From the NCBI GenBank assembly GCA_900404475.1, contig OUQQ01000053.1:1-54061 (forward strand): a stretch of 54,061 nucleotides of DNA. The letters are read 5' to 3'. Shown in pieces: positions 20,279 to 30,799 of the stretch. Source of the DNA: Spongospora subterranea (taxonomy: Eukaryota; Endomyxa; Phytomyxea; Plasmodiophorida; Plasmodiophoridae). Each line of letters starts with the position of its first letter. Position 1 is the stretch's first letter. The translations under genes and the position numbers were made by a program. The notes beneath the pieces were generated by a model. That model had not been told where the DNA came from, made no database searches, and was given only the letters and a program-made list of their open reading frames with translations.

Positions 20279-22912
20279 ATGGAGCAAGCTAGCCATGTGC
20301 AACCCGCCCAGGCCAAAGTGCCGTTGATTCGGTACATATTGCAGGCCGAGTTCGATATTGATAAGGGAAGCATCGTGCGGCACCAAGTTCCAGGGCCAAC
20401 AGGTATCCCTGAGGGGTTTTTAGCGGAGTCAATGCTCCCAGAAGGTGGCCATCTACATGAGACCGACTGGACCATATTTTTCCTCCGTCCAGAAGTGAAA
20501 CAAGAGGCCAGGCCACTTGACCAAAAACTTGGAGAAAGCAACGAAGCAATAAGAATACTCCCATTACAGCAGCAATGTCAGATTGAGGTTTGTGAGTATT
20601 CGTGGGAAGTTGCCTGCTATGTGATGAACCCAGCCGATGCACAATATAATCCCCTGCTGAGTAATTCCGATCTGGTCGTCGTTCGGTTTCGTGTTGCCAA
20701 AACGGCCACCCAGATGACCGCCCCGGAATACACGTTGGACGTTGAAGGAACTGATGGAGTTATCCTTAGGTCTATTGCTGTCACAGGCGATCTACGCTAT
20801 GCTTTCAGAGATGAGGACCGATTCGCTGTCGTTAACTTTGATTCGGAGTGCGTCTGCAGTTTATCTTTGCAGTTCCAAACGCAAGACGATATATTGCGCT
20901 TCGAATCCATAATCTGCAAAGTTCTGGATTCGACTTCAGGCAACGTGTATGCATGGGAAGCGGCCAACGACGCCGCCCAAGACGTATTGCTGGATCCCGA
21001 ATTAGAGCAACGCTTTTCGCAATTGAAAGAAGTGGATCAAGCGATGCTCATCTGCATCAATCTAGTCCATACAAAGAAGATCCAATCGGTGCGAAGAGGG
21101 GCTGTTGTCAAAGCACTCACGTTCGTAACATCGAGGCGTTTTGTCGATATGTTTCGCCCTTTAATGGTCAAGGCGCTGGATGAAATATTCTCTATGTCTG
21201 ATGAGAGTTCCGTTCTGTCTTTTCTTCGAAACCTGTTCGAAACAATGAATGACGCCTCATGTCCTACGGTTCAAGCGACTGCACTTCACAGCAGGGTCGT
21301 TCGGGGTTTATGCGGCTTCGGGCAGACATGTCCAACAACATCATTTGACGTTACATTATGTGGAGAAACTTTCAATCTGCGAATGCCCATTGTTCACGTG
21401 TTTGAAGAGGAGCTTGGGGGAGTAAGCGTTATGGAACTGGTCCGGACGTTTGGGGAATCAGTAATGTTTCTTTATAACTCGGTCTTCCTAGGCCGTCGAA
21501 TTCTATTTCTAGGGCACAACCTTGCTGCTTCCCTCGTATCGCGGTTTGTCCTCGCCGCTGCTGCGTTAGTAAGACCGATGTCTGCCGGGATTCTACAGAG
21601 GCTCTTCCCTTATGCTCATCTAACTGATTTGACGTTTTTACGAACGCCGGGATTTATTGCTGGAGTCACTAATCCCATTTTCGCCAACCACTGGGAGTGG
21701 TTCGATGTTCTTGCAGATATAAAGCAAGGCACAGTACAAGTCAAGTCTGGTCAACCTTCGCAAAGTTCCAGCGCAGGTGCAACGTCCACTTCTCCAAATA
21801 TTTCGTCTAATGCGGAGAAGGCAGCTGATTCTGTCAACGCATCACATGAGAATATTGATGGAGAAGTCTATGCACAAATCACGTGCGGCGGATTGTATCT
21901 CTTTGGCGAAAATTTTACTAGAGCCGTATTCCAAGATCACACCATCTCGTTGTTGGATCAGGTCGCCTCTAAAGAGCTGTTTCGCGATGATTGTCGCCGA
22001 CGGTTAACTTTTGACGCAAATGCCTCACGACTTGCCGAGTACAGAACTAGCAAGCACCACGAATTTCATGATGTATACCAGAAATTCTTCCAGCGGCATT
22101 CGCTATTTGGAAGGCACCTTAGTACTCTTAAAACGGTATTTCATGTAGTGCACTTGTAATGATTCTTATATTAATTGAAACATTTTCAGTCAGTCAGGCT
22201 ACTGCAAGTTCGTAAATTGCCACCACGTCAAATCCAATCGATTTTAGAGGAAATTACAGCCAGACTCTCGACAGAAGAGCATGTGTGGCAATTTCTCGAT
22301 CTCGTGCCGGAATGCCGGTCGGGGTTGCTTCCAATCGCCACTTGTTTGTTCGGAGATCAACAGGTGCAAAAAGCGGCTGTTGAATTATTGGAACTCATTG
22401 AACCAACCGGAGTTGGTTCCCGGGCTCTTGATCAACTGCCCGTGATGATGCTTTTAGCGTACAGAAGGCTGAAGCGAGGGAAGAAGACGCTACAACCTCT
22501 GGATCCTCTCCAACAGTTCTGCGACACAGTACCAGTATTAAGGACTTTCGACCGGCTTCCAAACCGCCAATCTGGATCCGTCAGCGATCCTTCTCCGTCT
22601 CATTGCTACCGAGGATTTTCTGATGCCGCTGCCTGGAAAGGGGCGCCTAATTATGATTCCAACTACAAAGGAACCCAGATCGATCTGAAAATCTGTTCAC
22701 CGTCTCACGAGTCTGACGCCGTCATTCTTCAGAAACGCGAATCTGCTTCCAAAATCTCGGTGGACGACAACAGAGAAAGCGGAGCTACCAACGGATTGGT
22801 GGAATCCAGCGATGATGAAGTATTTTCCAACCAATCCATCTTGAATTTAGAGACAAATTTTACCATTGACGAATATAATTTCAACAACATTGACACCGTC
22901 AACGACGATTAA
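20279..22912 (+). CDS. DENN/SPA-domain protein, Afi1-like (Arf3-interacting)
   Basis: A protein of the Afi1/AVL9-type DENN branch, which acts in polarised membrane traffic with small GTPases. Two exons, 20279-22135 and 22190-22912, with a 54-nt intron. The start is ATG 20279. The N-terminus matches the Afi1 docking domain: YILQAEFDIDKGS..RHQVPGP, LAESMLPEGGHLHETDWTIFFL. The SPA/uDENN-cDENN region follows, including GRRILFLGHNLAASLVS, AHLTDLTFL, and the hallmark PGFIAGVTNPIF..HWEWFDVL. A Ser-rich linker comes next, then GEVYAQITCGGLYLFGENFTR. The C-terminal exon has a helical VRKLPPRQIQ..LEEI region and an acidic, Asn-rich tail. Family assignment is strong; which GTPase it works with is unknown. 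The long first exon without introns is unlike the SMCHD1-like and V-ATPase genes. Confidence 0.88.
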
Positions 22913-23323
22913 ACCATAAATAATTTAATATCAGTGCAATTAATGTTGCGTATGGGCAATGGATAGTCAGTCTGACGAATATCACTTCGGCATTGATCCA
23001 GTCAAGCAGTTAAGTCATGTTGCGTATATATGGTTTTAGTCAGAACGAGATAATCTGGGTGAGGATTACCCACGATCGGCATTGACACCGATCAGGCGAC
23101 ATTGATATCAGCGCAGTTACTGTTGCGTATGGGCATGGATCATGCACATTGCCCAGCCCGTCTGACGAATATCACGGCCTTGATCCAGTCAAGCCGTTAA
23201 CGTTGCGTACATGGGTTGACGAGATAATCGGGGCGAGAGGAACACACCCAGCGGGGGAGAGGGGCGGAGGGCTGTTCTTGTGACTCTGCGCATTAAGTCA
23301 CAGTGGGTTATTGGGCCTAAAGT
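22913..23323. repeat. Diverged ~175-bp tandem duplication in the Afi1/V-ATPase intergenic spacer
   Basis: The segment from 22930 (ATCAGTGCAATTAATGTTGCG) recurs from 23106 (ATCAGCGCAGTTACTGTTGCG). Both copies share TTGCGTATGGGCA, GTCTGACGAATATCAC, TTGATCCAGTCAAGC and GACGAGATAATC in the same order. Similarity is about 75-80% by eye with small indels. The spacer holds no gene; its right end is the V-ATPase d 5' flank. Confidence 0.8.
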
Positions 23324-24864
23324 ATGACAGATGATCGATTAGATTTCTACGAGGAAGAATCATATATTCGGTCGACCAGCTCCCCAGGGTCTCTCCTCAC
23401 ATTCAATATCAATTACGGGTAGACCGCACCCATTAGCAGATAGATTGTTCGGCCCCGCTCATCTACGCTCCACAGGTTCCTTGAAGCCCAATTTCGCGGA
23501 TTTCGCTCCGGTTTTCTTTCCGATTTGCACTATCGACAATTATGTCAATGTGAAACCTTGGGTAGTGGCAACTCGTTCATGGACTGTTATTTTTCTCAAA
23601 ACAATGCAGATGATGTTAAGTTGACTTTATCCGATACCGATTATGCGTCATCGCTTCAAGCGCTGCAGGTTCCAAAACTAACGCCGGAATTAGTTGTTGA
23701 CACATGTTCTGCTAAGCTACATAAGGTTATGATAGTGGCTGTAATATTTCTGTTGCTGAGAATCTCGTAGGAATATGATTACATTCGCTCACAAGCAACC
23801 GGAGCAATGGCTACATTCATGGATTTAGTTGTTTTTGAGTTTATGATCGACAATATCTCATTCTTAATTCTCAGCTTAATCAAAGGAGGTAATCATAACG
23901 CGAATTGCCGAATCAAACAGCATCATTCACCCCATGATTAGGAGCGCCAGACGAGCTTTTGGCTAAGTGTAATCCTATGGGAAGGTTTCCTCGAATCAAG
24001 GTACAGAAATGTCTGTATGCTTTCCAGCATTCTCATTCTTTGTTAACCAGTCAATCCTCACTTTTGAGAACACGGAAGAAGGATTCTTAGATTTGTATTC
24101 AACAGTTCTTGTTGATACTCCTGTGGCGTGTTATTTTGAAAAATATTTCGAAATAATCGCACCGGTATCGTCTGATTCGTTTCCGTTCGAACATATGCAC
24201 AAAACGTTTTCTGAAGAAGATATCGATGTAATCAACGATGTTCTTAAGAGGTTGACGCTACTGATATTGCTAATATCGTCACGGAAAACTCACAGCCCAT
24301 AACAGGCTGTGGTTGGAAGACTTCTATGCGTATTGTTCTAAACTCGGAGGCGAAACATGGACAGTCATGAAGCCACTGCTTGAATTTGAAGTAGATCGAC
24401 GAGCTATATGCATTATGATCAACTCGTTCTCCACGCCGTTGAATGACCCGGTTCGCAGAGCGGAGCGTACCAAGTTGTTTGCAACGTTCGGCACTCTATA
24501 TCCGAGTGGAATTGACAAATTCGCACAAGTCGGAGATATGTCGCAGCTTGGTGGAGTATTAGAAGATTACAAGCTTTTCTCGCAGTTATGGCAAAAAGCA
24601 CACAACGAAGGCAAAGAGTAGGCCTTGTTTGAAATGCACTTATGGTGATAATGATCTATATTATTCAGAATTGAAGATGTTTTGTATGAGCGAGAAGTGG
24701 AATTAAATCGAGAGGCTTTCCAAGGGCAATCACATTTTGCATTCATATGGGCATATATTAAATTAAAAGAGCAAGAGCGAAGAAACTTGTTTTGGATAAG
24801 CGAATGTATCAATCAACAACAGAAAGACCCATCTATAATTAATCGATGGATTTCTCCTTTCTAA
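23324..24864 (+). CDS. VMA6: V-type ATPase V0 subunit d
   Basis: Subunit d of the V0 sector, the central-stalk foot that couples V1 rotation to the proteolipid ring of the vacuolar proton pump. Eight exons join cleanly. ATG 23324 to 23418 ends in NINYG and continues from 23476 as FLEAQFRGFRSGFLSD..YRQLCQCETL. The next exons read DDVKLTLSDTDYA, EYDYIRSQATGAMATFMDLV.FEFMIDN, APDELLAKCNPMGRFPRIK, SILTFENTEEGFLDLYSTVLVDTP, LWLEDFYAYCSKLGGETW, LEFEVDRRAICIMINSF, and finally IEDVLYEREVELNREAF..QSHFAFIWAYIKLKEQE RNLFWISECI. All family landmarks are present in order, with a slightly longer segment (YFEIIAPVSSDSFPFE) before the FSEEDID helix. The stop is 27 nt from the convergent NAPE-PLD stop. Confidence 0.95.
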
Positions 24865-24890
24865 ACTCTGCAGTTCTTTCAGCTTTCTTG

Positions 24891-26352
24891 TTAATAAACG
24901 TTGTAGGTAATAATTGTCTGTAAAATAATCAGTTTCACATTCCCATAGCAACTTGAAACAAAAACTAACTCCTTTTCATACGAATCTTGTGGCTGCACGT
25001 CAAAGTTCAATAATCGTGTTTCGCCATGTATCATTGTGTCGAAATCTTTCTCATTGAGCCCTTTCGCGAGAACCGCGTTCTTCAGACGTTGTGGGGGTTC
25101 ATCAGGCGGTTCTTCAGTGCTATTTTCTCTGTTAATTAACGCAAGCTCAAGATTGCAATATGGTTACAGTAAAAATGTCCCCCAATGCATCCCGATCGAT
25201 TGTCGGGATTTCAAATCAACATGGACATCCACCGCGTCTTCCGGAGAGAGATGCATTGTAGACGTGAACCACCTCGGCGAATAAGCTCCAATGGGAATAA
25301 GAGACAGATCCAATGGACCAAAAAATTCACCAATCTCTTGAAATACAGGGCATCTAGGAAGATCTTCCTCACAGCCTATATAACCACGAGGAACATTTCG
25401 GTATCCTGAAACAAAAGTCCATGAGCGCAAACCTGAAAAGAAAATGGAAATAGATTACCAGTATCGCCAGCAAAGAAAAGCTTCCTTGTGGTTTCTCCAT
25501 GGTTGATGTTCACAAGATAGCTGGAGCATAAAGTACTTCCTCGATCCCACAATGTTCGCCCTGAGGTATGCTGTACAGGAAGATTAACAATGTCGACTTT
25601 GCCCATTTGGGTGTTAGAGGTTGAGTGATGCCACCATCCCATCTCAACGTAGTTCTCAATACCACAATTTTCCATCAAAGAGCCAACACCGCTGGGGACG
25701 AAAAACACCGGATTGAAGGCTTGTTGTAGTGATACAACAGTATCGGAGCACAGGTGATCATAATGGTTGTGTGACACAAGCACAATATCTATGTCAGGAA
25801 GAAGTGGCACTAATTTAGACAAAGAACCGCCGGGAACGGGAACAATTCTTTTAGGTCCAACAAACTGTAGGGCCGATGCTCTTTCATTGAAGATGGGATC
25901 AGTCAAGATGTTCAAACCGCCAATCTACAAAAGTTGTAAGTACTATCCCATAGATGATTATGGACAATATCAAACTGACTTGTAACAAGAATGATGAATG
26001 GCCAAGCCTAACAGAGAACGCAACCCAATCAGAAAATGGACATCTGTGCAATAGTCGATCGAGATTACCAGGTGATACGTGCTCTATCAAGTGATAAATT
26101 ATGTTCGTCCTTCAACGACGGCCAGTCAGGATGCTGGAGAGGCAGCGTCACACGCCCCCATAACCAATCTGAACACAGCATTTGCAAAAACGATGGCCAA
26201 AACTGCCCTTGGAACGCTGAATCCCACGGCAAAACATAAAGGCCATTTTGTATGTGATTATTATTGATGGTCGCTGAGGGAACCGGAACCGGCCTCGAGA
26301 ACAATAACGGCGCCATCGCTCGATAATGTCGGGTTTGTAACCTGCTCAACAT
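24891..26352 (-). CDS. NAPE-PLD / FMP30-like metallo-beta-lactamase phospholipase
   Basis: An MBL-fold N-acylphosphatidylethanolamine-hydrolysing phospholipase D homologue. ATG 26352 opens an N-terminus MLSRLQTRHYRAMAPLLFSRP resembling a mitochondrial presequence, as in yeast FMP30. Joins: DRARITW to LGHSSFLLQ (an intron near 26011-26065), then to IGGLNILTDPIFNERAS. The zinc site HNHYDH is intact; the later ligands in PVQHTSGRTL and FAGDTG are present. A further intron after GDTGY leads to RNVPRGYIGCEEDLPRC-PVFQEIG..FGPLDLSLIPIGAY.PRWF, then IGMHWGTFLL and a final exon ending LNFDVQPQDSYEK before a hydrophobic tail. The 16-residue insertion after GDTGY is like fungal FMP30 proteins rather than animal NAPE-PLD. 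Active, by residue content. Confidence 0.88.
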
Positions 26353-26745
26353 TTCCGGCACATACGGTTACGAGATCGAACCGCCTGCTTGACAATTATT
26401 ACGGACTTCCCATTGGGAAACTCGACCTTTGGGATCGTGACAATATATATGGCGCCTTGTCCTAACCGGATCACCCCCTGGTGCCTTGGCCCACAATTTG
26501 ATGTTTGCTCGGCGTGGCTGTTTAATAAATGATCCTTTATTACATGTCATTGCGTCCGTTTATCAATCACGAGCCATGCGATTTCGTTACGTGTCTGTTG
26601 ATGGTGTTGGGCCGCGCTTCACCAGTTGAATGTGTGTAACCCCCCACTACTACTAAAGTAGGAGTCCCATATCGCTGAACTCAGACAGACTCCGTATCCA
26701 GATCGTTATTGGTCGTGTTTTGACGGCGGTGGCAAATGATCAGAT
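26353..26745. promoter_or_regulatory. Divergent intergenic promoter region (NAPE-PLD / TAPT1)
   Basis: About 390 nt separating two divergent starts. It contains no gene that can be supported. A minus-strand open frame at 26368-26550 could be an unrecognised 5' exon of the phospholipase, but it has no domain. Confidence 0.45.
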
Positions 26746-28408
26746 ATGGAACCTGTCGATCAAGGCGTCGAGCAAGCGATATACTGTCTTGTGCAGTCTG
26801 TCGTCGACCAGGTCTGCCTTCGATCTGATACCGATGGCCGGGTTCTGAATAATGAAAATCTCTCTGAGAAATTACCTCCGTTCACGGTGGCTTCTAAGCA
26901 GCTCTCCGATCCTTTAAGTTCGCCTAAACAATCAAATTTGTTTGTATCTGCTCTATCGCGGAAGCAGCAAACTGGCGCTGGTAAATTCTTTGCCAAGGCA
27001 CTAATGTCTCAGCGAGATCACCAAGATGACTCGTCATCTGAAAGTGATTCATCAACGGTCGAATCTATTTTTAAACATACAATCGCGAGAACTATGTCGC
27101 CCAAAAGGCGTGAAGAAGTGCCAAACATATCGTTTTGGCAATTTATTACTATGCAGCTAGAATCCAACGAAACTAATGACGAATCTTTATTGCTTCCCAC
27201 CTCAAGCGCTTTAAGGCTTGCACGCGTCCCAATGCGACTGGAGAAACTGATGTACGAATTCTCAATTTCACCGCATTCGTGAATATTGAATCTGGTTTAG
27301 GGCGGTAGGGTTTTTTATCTGTATGGATGAGTTTTTGTACTGTTTTACTCTATTACCACTGCGTCTACTTATATCAACTTTGCAAATTTGTAAGGTTGCT
27401 CCAAGCGATGTTATCCGCACGGTTCTGCTTGCAAGCTGCTTCTTGTTACTCTCCATGTTGAATATCACTTTCTCGAGTATCTATCATCTTATTCGAGGTC
27501 AAAACTTCTTCAAATTGTACGTTTTATTCAACATTCTAAACATTTTCGATAAACTTTGCTGTTCATTCGGTGAAGACATCCTCGATGCCCTTTTCGCCAA
27601 TGCAAATACTCGACTTTTTTCAAGGTTTACTGCTTTAGATTTAATAATCGCATCTGTTTACATCGTGGTACACTCGTTGGTGTTATACCTTCAAATCGTG
27701 AGCCTTAACGTCGCTATCAACTCGAATAATTCATCGCTCGTTACTCTGCTTATTTCGAATAACTTCTTGGAACTCAAGGGTAGCGCTTTCAAGAAATACA
27801 CGAAAGCCCAGCTTTTCCAAATTGCATCGAGCGACATCGTTGAAAGATTTCATTTACTGCTTTATGTAATGGTAATTCTGGTGGCAAACCTGTCCAATAT
27901 TGCCTGGTATGCCGCCTGGGAATGGCTGGTTCAAGCGACGCAACTGGCTTTAATCCTGCTGTCTATTGAAATGGTCGTAGATTGGATCAAGCATGGCTGC
28001 ATTGTGAAGTTCAATTCGTTCCCTGCTGAAATTTACGGAGAGTTCTGTGATGTGTTATTTTCCGACTTTGGGTTTCACAGATCGCTGTCAGCCGTTCCTG
28101 ACTCTACACATTCAGTTTCTCGACGTATTGGGTTTGTTTCGATGCCCATAGCCTGCGTTCTCCTTAAGGGCCTTGTTGGGTCCTTATGGGGTCCTGTTAT
28201 AAAATTGTTCCAAACGCCCATCTTTGCGTCCTTGGTTTGCCTCATCACGTTCACCATAGTGGTGGCCTTCAAACTGTGTCTTCATTTGTTTCTCCTCGGT
28301 CTATCGGCAAAGACCACGCTAAACACACCTAGGCATATTGACTCTTTTCATGGCGTGGAACGCTATTCACTCTTTGTCGCACCCCCTCAAGGCAATTTCT
28401 TCTCTTAA
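26746..28408 (+). CDS. TAPT1/Emp65-family ER membrane protein
   Basis: A eukaryotic membrane protein of the TAPT1 family, which in animals is linked to ER/secretory functions at the ciliary base and in yeast (Emp65) to an ER quality-control complex with Slp1. Two exons, 26746-27251 and 27301-28408, joined by a 49-nt intron that rebuilds RVPMRLEKLM-AVGFFICMDEFLYCFTLLPLR, the most conserved stretch of the family. The family signature FNILNIFDKLCCSFGEDILDALF follows, then a hydrophobic core with helices to about residue 500 including IEMVVDWIKHGCIVKFN. The N-terminal 150 residues are polar, Ser-rich and probably disordered. Length, about 535 residues, is normal. The 3' end faces the aspartic protease 78 nt away. 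Confidence 0.92.
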
Positions 28409-28486
28409 CCCCCAAATATTTCTACTCAACAATTCATGGTATATATTTAAGCTCGATTCACACTCAATCCCAATACATCAAATCGG

Positions 28487-29695
28487 TTAAGCAATTCTTT
28501 GACCTTTGAATAGTGTCTTTGGGACCCATTGACTAACAGGTGCCAGCCCAACCCTTTTTTTTGCCAAATCGAACACGGTAAAGTATTTCGTCAAAAACAT
28601 ATCACCCAGAATGAAAGCGTTTGCATCTGGGAAATCCATGGCGGACCATCCAGGAGAGCATTCTGCTTGTTCGCAAATAACGTACTCTGTTCCTTCAATG
28701 ACATACTCTTTCCCTTCGATACTGAACTCAACACTTGGCAAATCTTGGATCAACGTCCCAGGAATAAAGTCAACGGCCATTCGTTCCAGAACGGCAGTGG
28801 GTGCAGTGAAAGCGGTTGATCCTGAATCTAAAATGCCAATGCAAGGCGTCTCATCTGAGCATTGTGGTAAATTTTCGCCACCGATGGCGATATTTGTGAT
28901 TGGAACTGCCCAAAACCCGTCCCCCCAAACTTCTATCCATGTCAACGGGCCTTTGTAAAGGTCGCTGCTTGGACGCCCGAAGATCAACTCGCTTTGATGA
29001 AGAGACTCATCCTGTGAGAAATAAAAAGCGAATTGTCCATGAGGAATAAGGTTCTGGCTCTGCATGTTATATATCAACGGCTTGTTCTTCTTGAAATCTT
29101 CGCCTTGATCAAACGAAGAAAGACCGCGAAGCGACATGCCAATAATTCCATCAAGAACGCCTTCTTCAAAAACAGAACCTTCTTCTGATTCTATCAACCC
29201 CATTGATTGATGCTTGACGTGGGTGTGCAGTAATTGGACTTCATCGTAGCCGATCTCACCTATAACTGTACCGGAACCATATTGACACAACGTTTCGAGA
29301 TCGCTTGCAATAAAGGTGGTAGACTTCTCGGGATTGAAGACGTTGTCTTCTTTCAGGCAATTATCGTCTTGACACCGAGAAGACGACACCCACATTTCGG
29401 AGGATCCAGTATCGAACACAACGTTCAGCAGCTGTGGAGGCGAGCCGATAAATATTTGTCCCAGATACTCGTGGATCTTGGAGTCAATGAGGTCAACATC
29501 GTATGGATGGCGCTTGGGCCGGTGAGATAATCGCTGATGATGAGCTTGAAGTGATTTTATATACGATCGTTTACGATCAGTTGCCTTCGTATTGTGCACC
29601 AAACCCAAACGTCGTCCCGAATGTGCTTGGATACTGAGGCAAAGGCAATACAATACTAATGTCGCCAAAACAAATCGCCAACATCCTGCAGCCAT
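28487..29695 (-). CDS. Secreted pepsin-like aspartic protease (A1 family)
   Basis: An intronless 402-residue A1 aspartyl endopeptidase. ATG 29695 gives a signal peptide (LATLVLYCLCLSIQAHS), a basic propeptide of about 45 residues ending near RPKRHP, then YLGQIFIGSPPQ and the first catalytic motif FDTGSSEMWV. The flap segment YGSGTVIGEIGYDEV carries the flap tyrosine. The second catalytic motif is ILDSGSTAFTAP. The C-terminal FILGDMFLTKYFTVFDLAKKRVGLAPV is canonical. Both catalytic aspartates are present, and Cys pairs lie where expected. No C-terminal anchor is seen, so the enzyme is either vacuolar/lysosomal or secreted. The propeptide suggests autoactivation. Confidence 0.95.
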   Translation of the reverse strand: MAAGCWRFVLATLVLYCLCLSIQAHSGRRLGLVHNTKATDRKRSYIKSLQAHHQRLSHRPKRHPYDVDLIDSKIHEYLGQIFIGSPPQLLNVVFDTGSSEMWVSSSRCQDDNCLKEDNVFNPEKSTTFIASDLETLCQYGSGTVIGEIGYDEVQLLHTHVKHQSMGLIESEEGSVFEEGVLDGIIGMSLRGLSSFDQGEDFKKNKPLIYNMQSQNLIPHGQFAFYFSQDESLHQSELIFGRPSSDLYKGPLTWIEVWGDGFWAVPITNIAIGGENLPQCSDETPCIGILDSGSTAFTAPTAVLERMAVDFIPGTLIQDLPSVEFSIEGKEYVIEGTEYVICEQAECSPGWSAMDFPDANAFILGDMFLTKYFTVFDLAKKRVGLAPVSQWVPKTLFKGQRIA

Positions 29696-30799
29696 TTACA
29701 AAACAAAGTCTGTGGACCCAATACCTGTACCTTTGATCCCAATATATGGTCCCTACTATCGACATCGCCATCATTTAGGTGCACAGTGTATGGACCCGTG
29801 ATATTTATATGTGATCCGGTTTCTTGTCGTGAATTTGAAACAAACCAGACGTTCTTTCAGAGAATCGCGGGAAGTTTTACGTGTTTGACAGCTCCCTCTC
29901 GTTCCCCAAACCCAATGTTGAAAGACAACACTAATCGACAATCGACATTGTGCTAACCTGGTGGTTCAACACAACACGAATCCTCTGTTCAACACGTTGG
30001 CTAAAGCTGCCACGGAAAGGAAGTCCAACGCATCGATTCTCGATTTAATTGGTGTTGCCGTATTGATAGTGACTACGATTGCAGATACAACATCACGAAC
30101 GGTTTCATGTGAGTCTTCAATTATTGGTTATCGGTGTAATTCTCTCGTGGTTCACCAAACCCAGCTTAGCCTTCTTTATGATTGTAATCTCTTCAACAGG
30201 CTCTTTTTATAGCTGAATAAATGGCTGACTTTGAGGCAGCAACTGCCAGAATATGCATTATCACATTCCCGGCAGCGAGTTAAAAGTACACATTGGAATG
30301 CGTTGTACGTGGTCGACAGTTTTGAATAAGTGTCAACGCAAAACCAGCATGTGTGGTCAAAACCCAAAAGTAAAATTTTTCTTAAAAAACAGTCTTTAAA
30401 ATTGCTGAAAAGATCAAAGTTTACAACTTGACGACATACGTTGATGAGGTCCACAAGTTTCCCAACGAATGTTCCCCAAAGAACTTCGTTGATGAATTCC
30501 TGATCAATTCCTGTAGTTGTAAAACCTATTCATGTCCTGGGTACATGTCAGCCATTGTGAGTAACGTGCTCAGTGTTTCATCATTATGATACCAGGAGCA
30601 CGACTGATGGCGACAGCAGCATCAACGCAACCCTGTGCAGTGCCCCTCCGTTATTACGTTATGGAGAAGTCATGTGTGTGTGTGTGTGTGTCTGTGTGCT
30701 GTGTGTGTGGTCTATGTATGCTGCACGTGTGGTGTGGACCCCTCATATGTGATTTGATATCGGCCAGGAACCATTGACGCGTGGTGAGCTGCGGGCGCG
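29696..30799. other. 1.1-kb intergenic region with GT microsatellite
   Basis: This spacer separates the aspartic protease start (minus) from the HIR/SPFH start (plus). It should contain both promoters. A GTGTGT-rich tract lies at 30673-30720. An open frame near 29961-30212 encodes a hydrophobic stretch (LIGVAVLIVTTIADTT) but has no ATG start; it might be a small membrane protein, without enough support to call. Confidence 0.45.
30673..30720. repeat. GT/TG microsatellite
   Basis: An imperfect TG dinucleotide tract (TGTGTGTGTGTGTGTG then interruptions) 80 nt upstream of the HIR-like gene start. Function unknown; it could lie within the promoter. Confidence 0.85.

Noticed and set aside
20263..20642. 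Antisense open frames over the 5' part of the Afi1-like gene
   Set aside because: Shadows of the real coding frame, which has clear conserved motifs on the plus strand.
29961..30212. Hydrophobic small open frame (LIGVAVLIVTTIADTT)
   Set aside because: No ATG start (begins at GTG) and no homologue recognised; a short exon before it cannot be excluded, but it is not supported.
30586..30777. Cys/Val-rich open frame with CVCVCVSVCCVCG
   Set aside because: It is a translation of the GT microsatellite, not a metallothionein-like gene.
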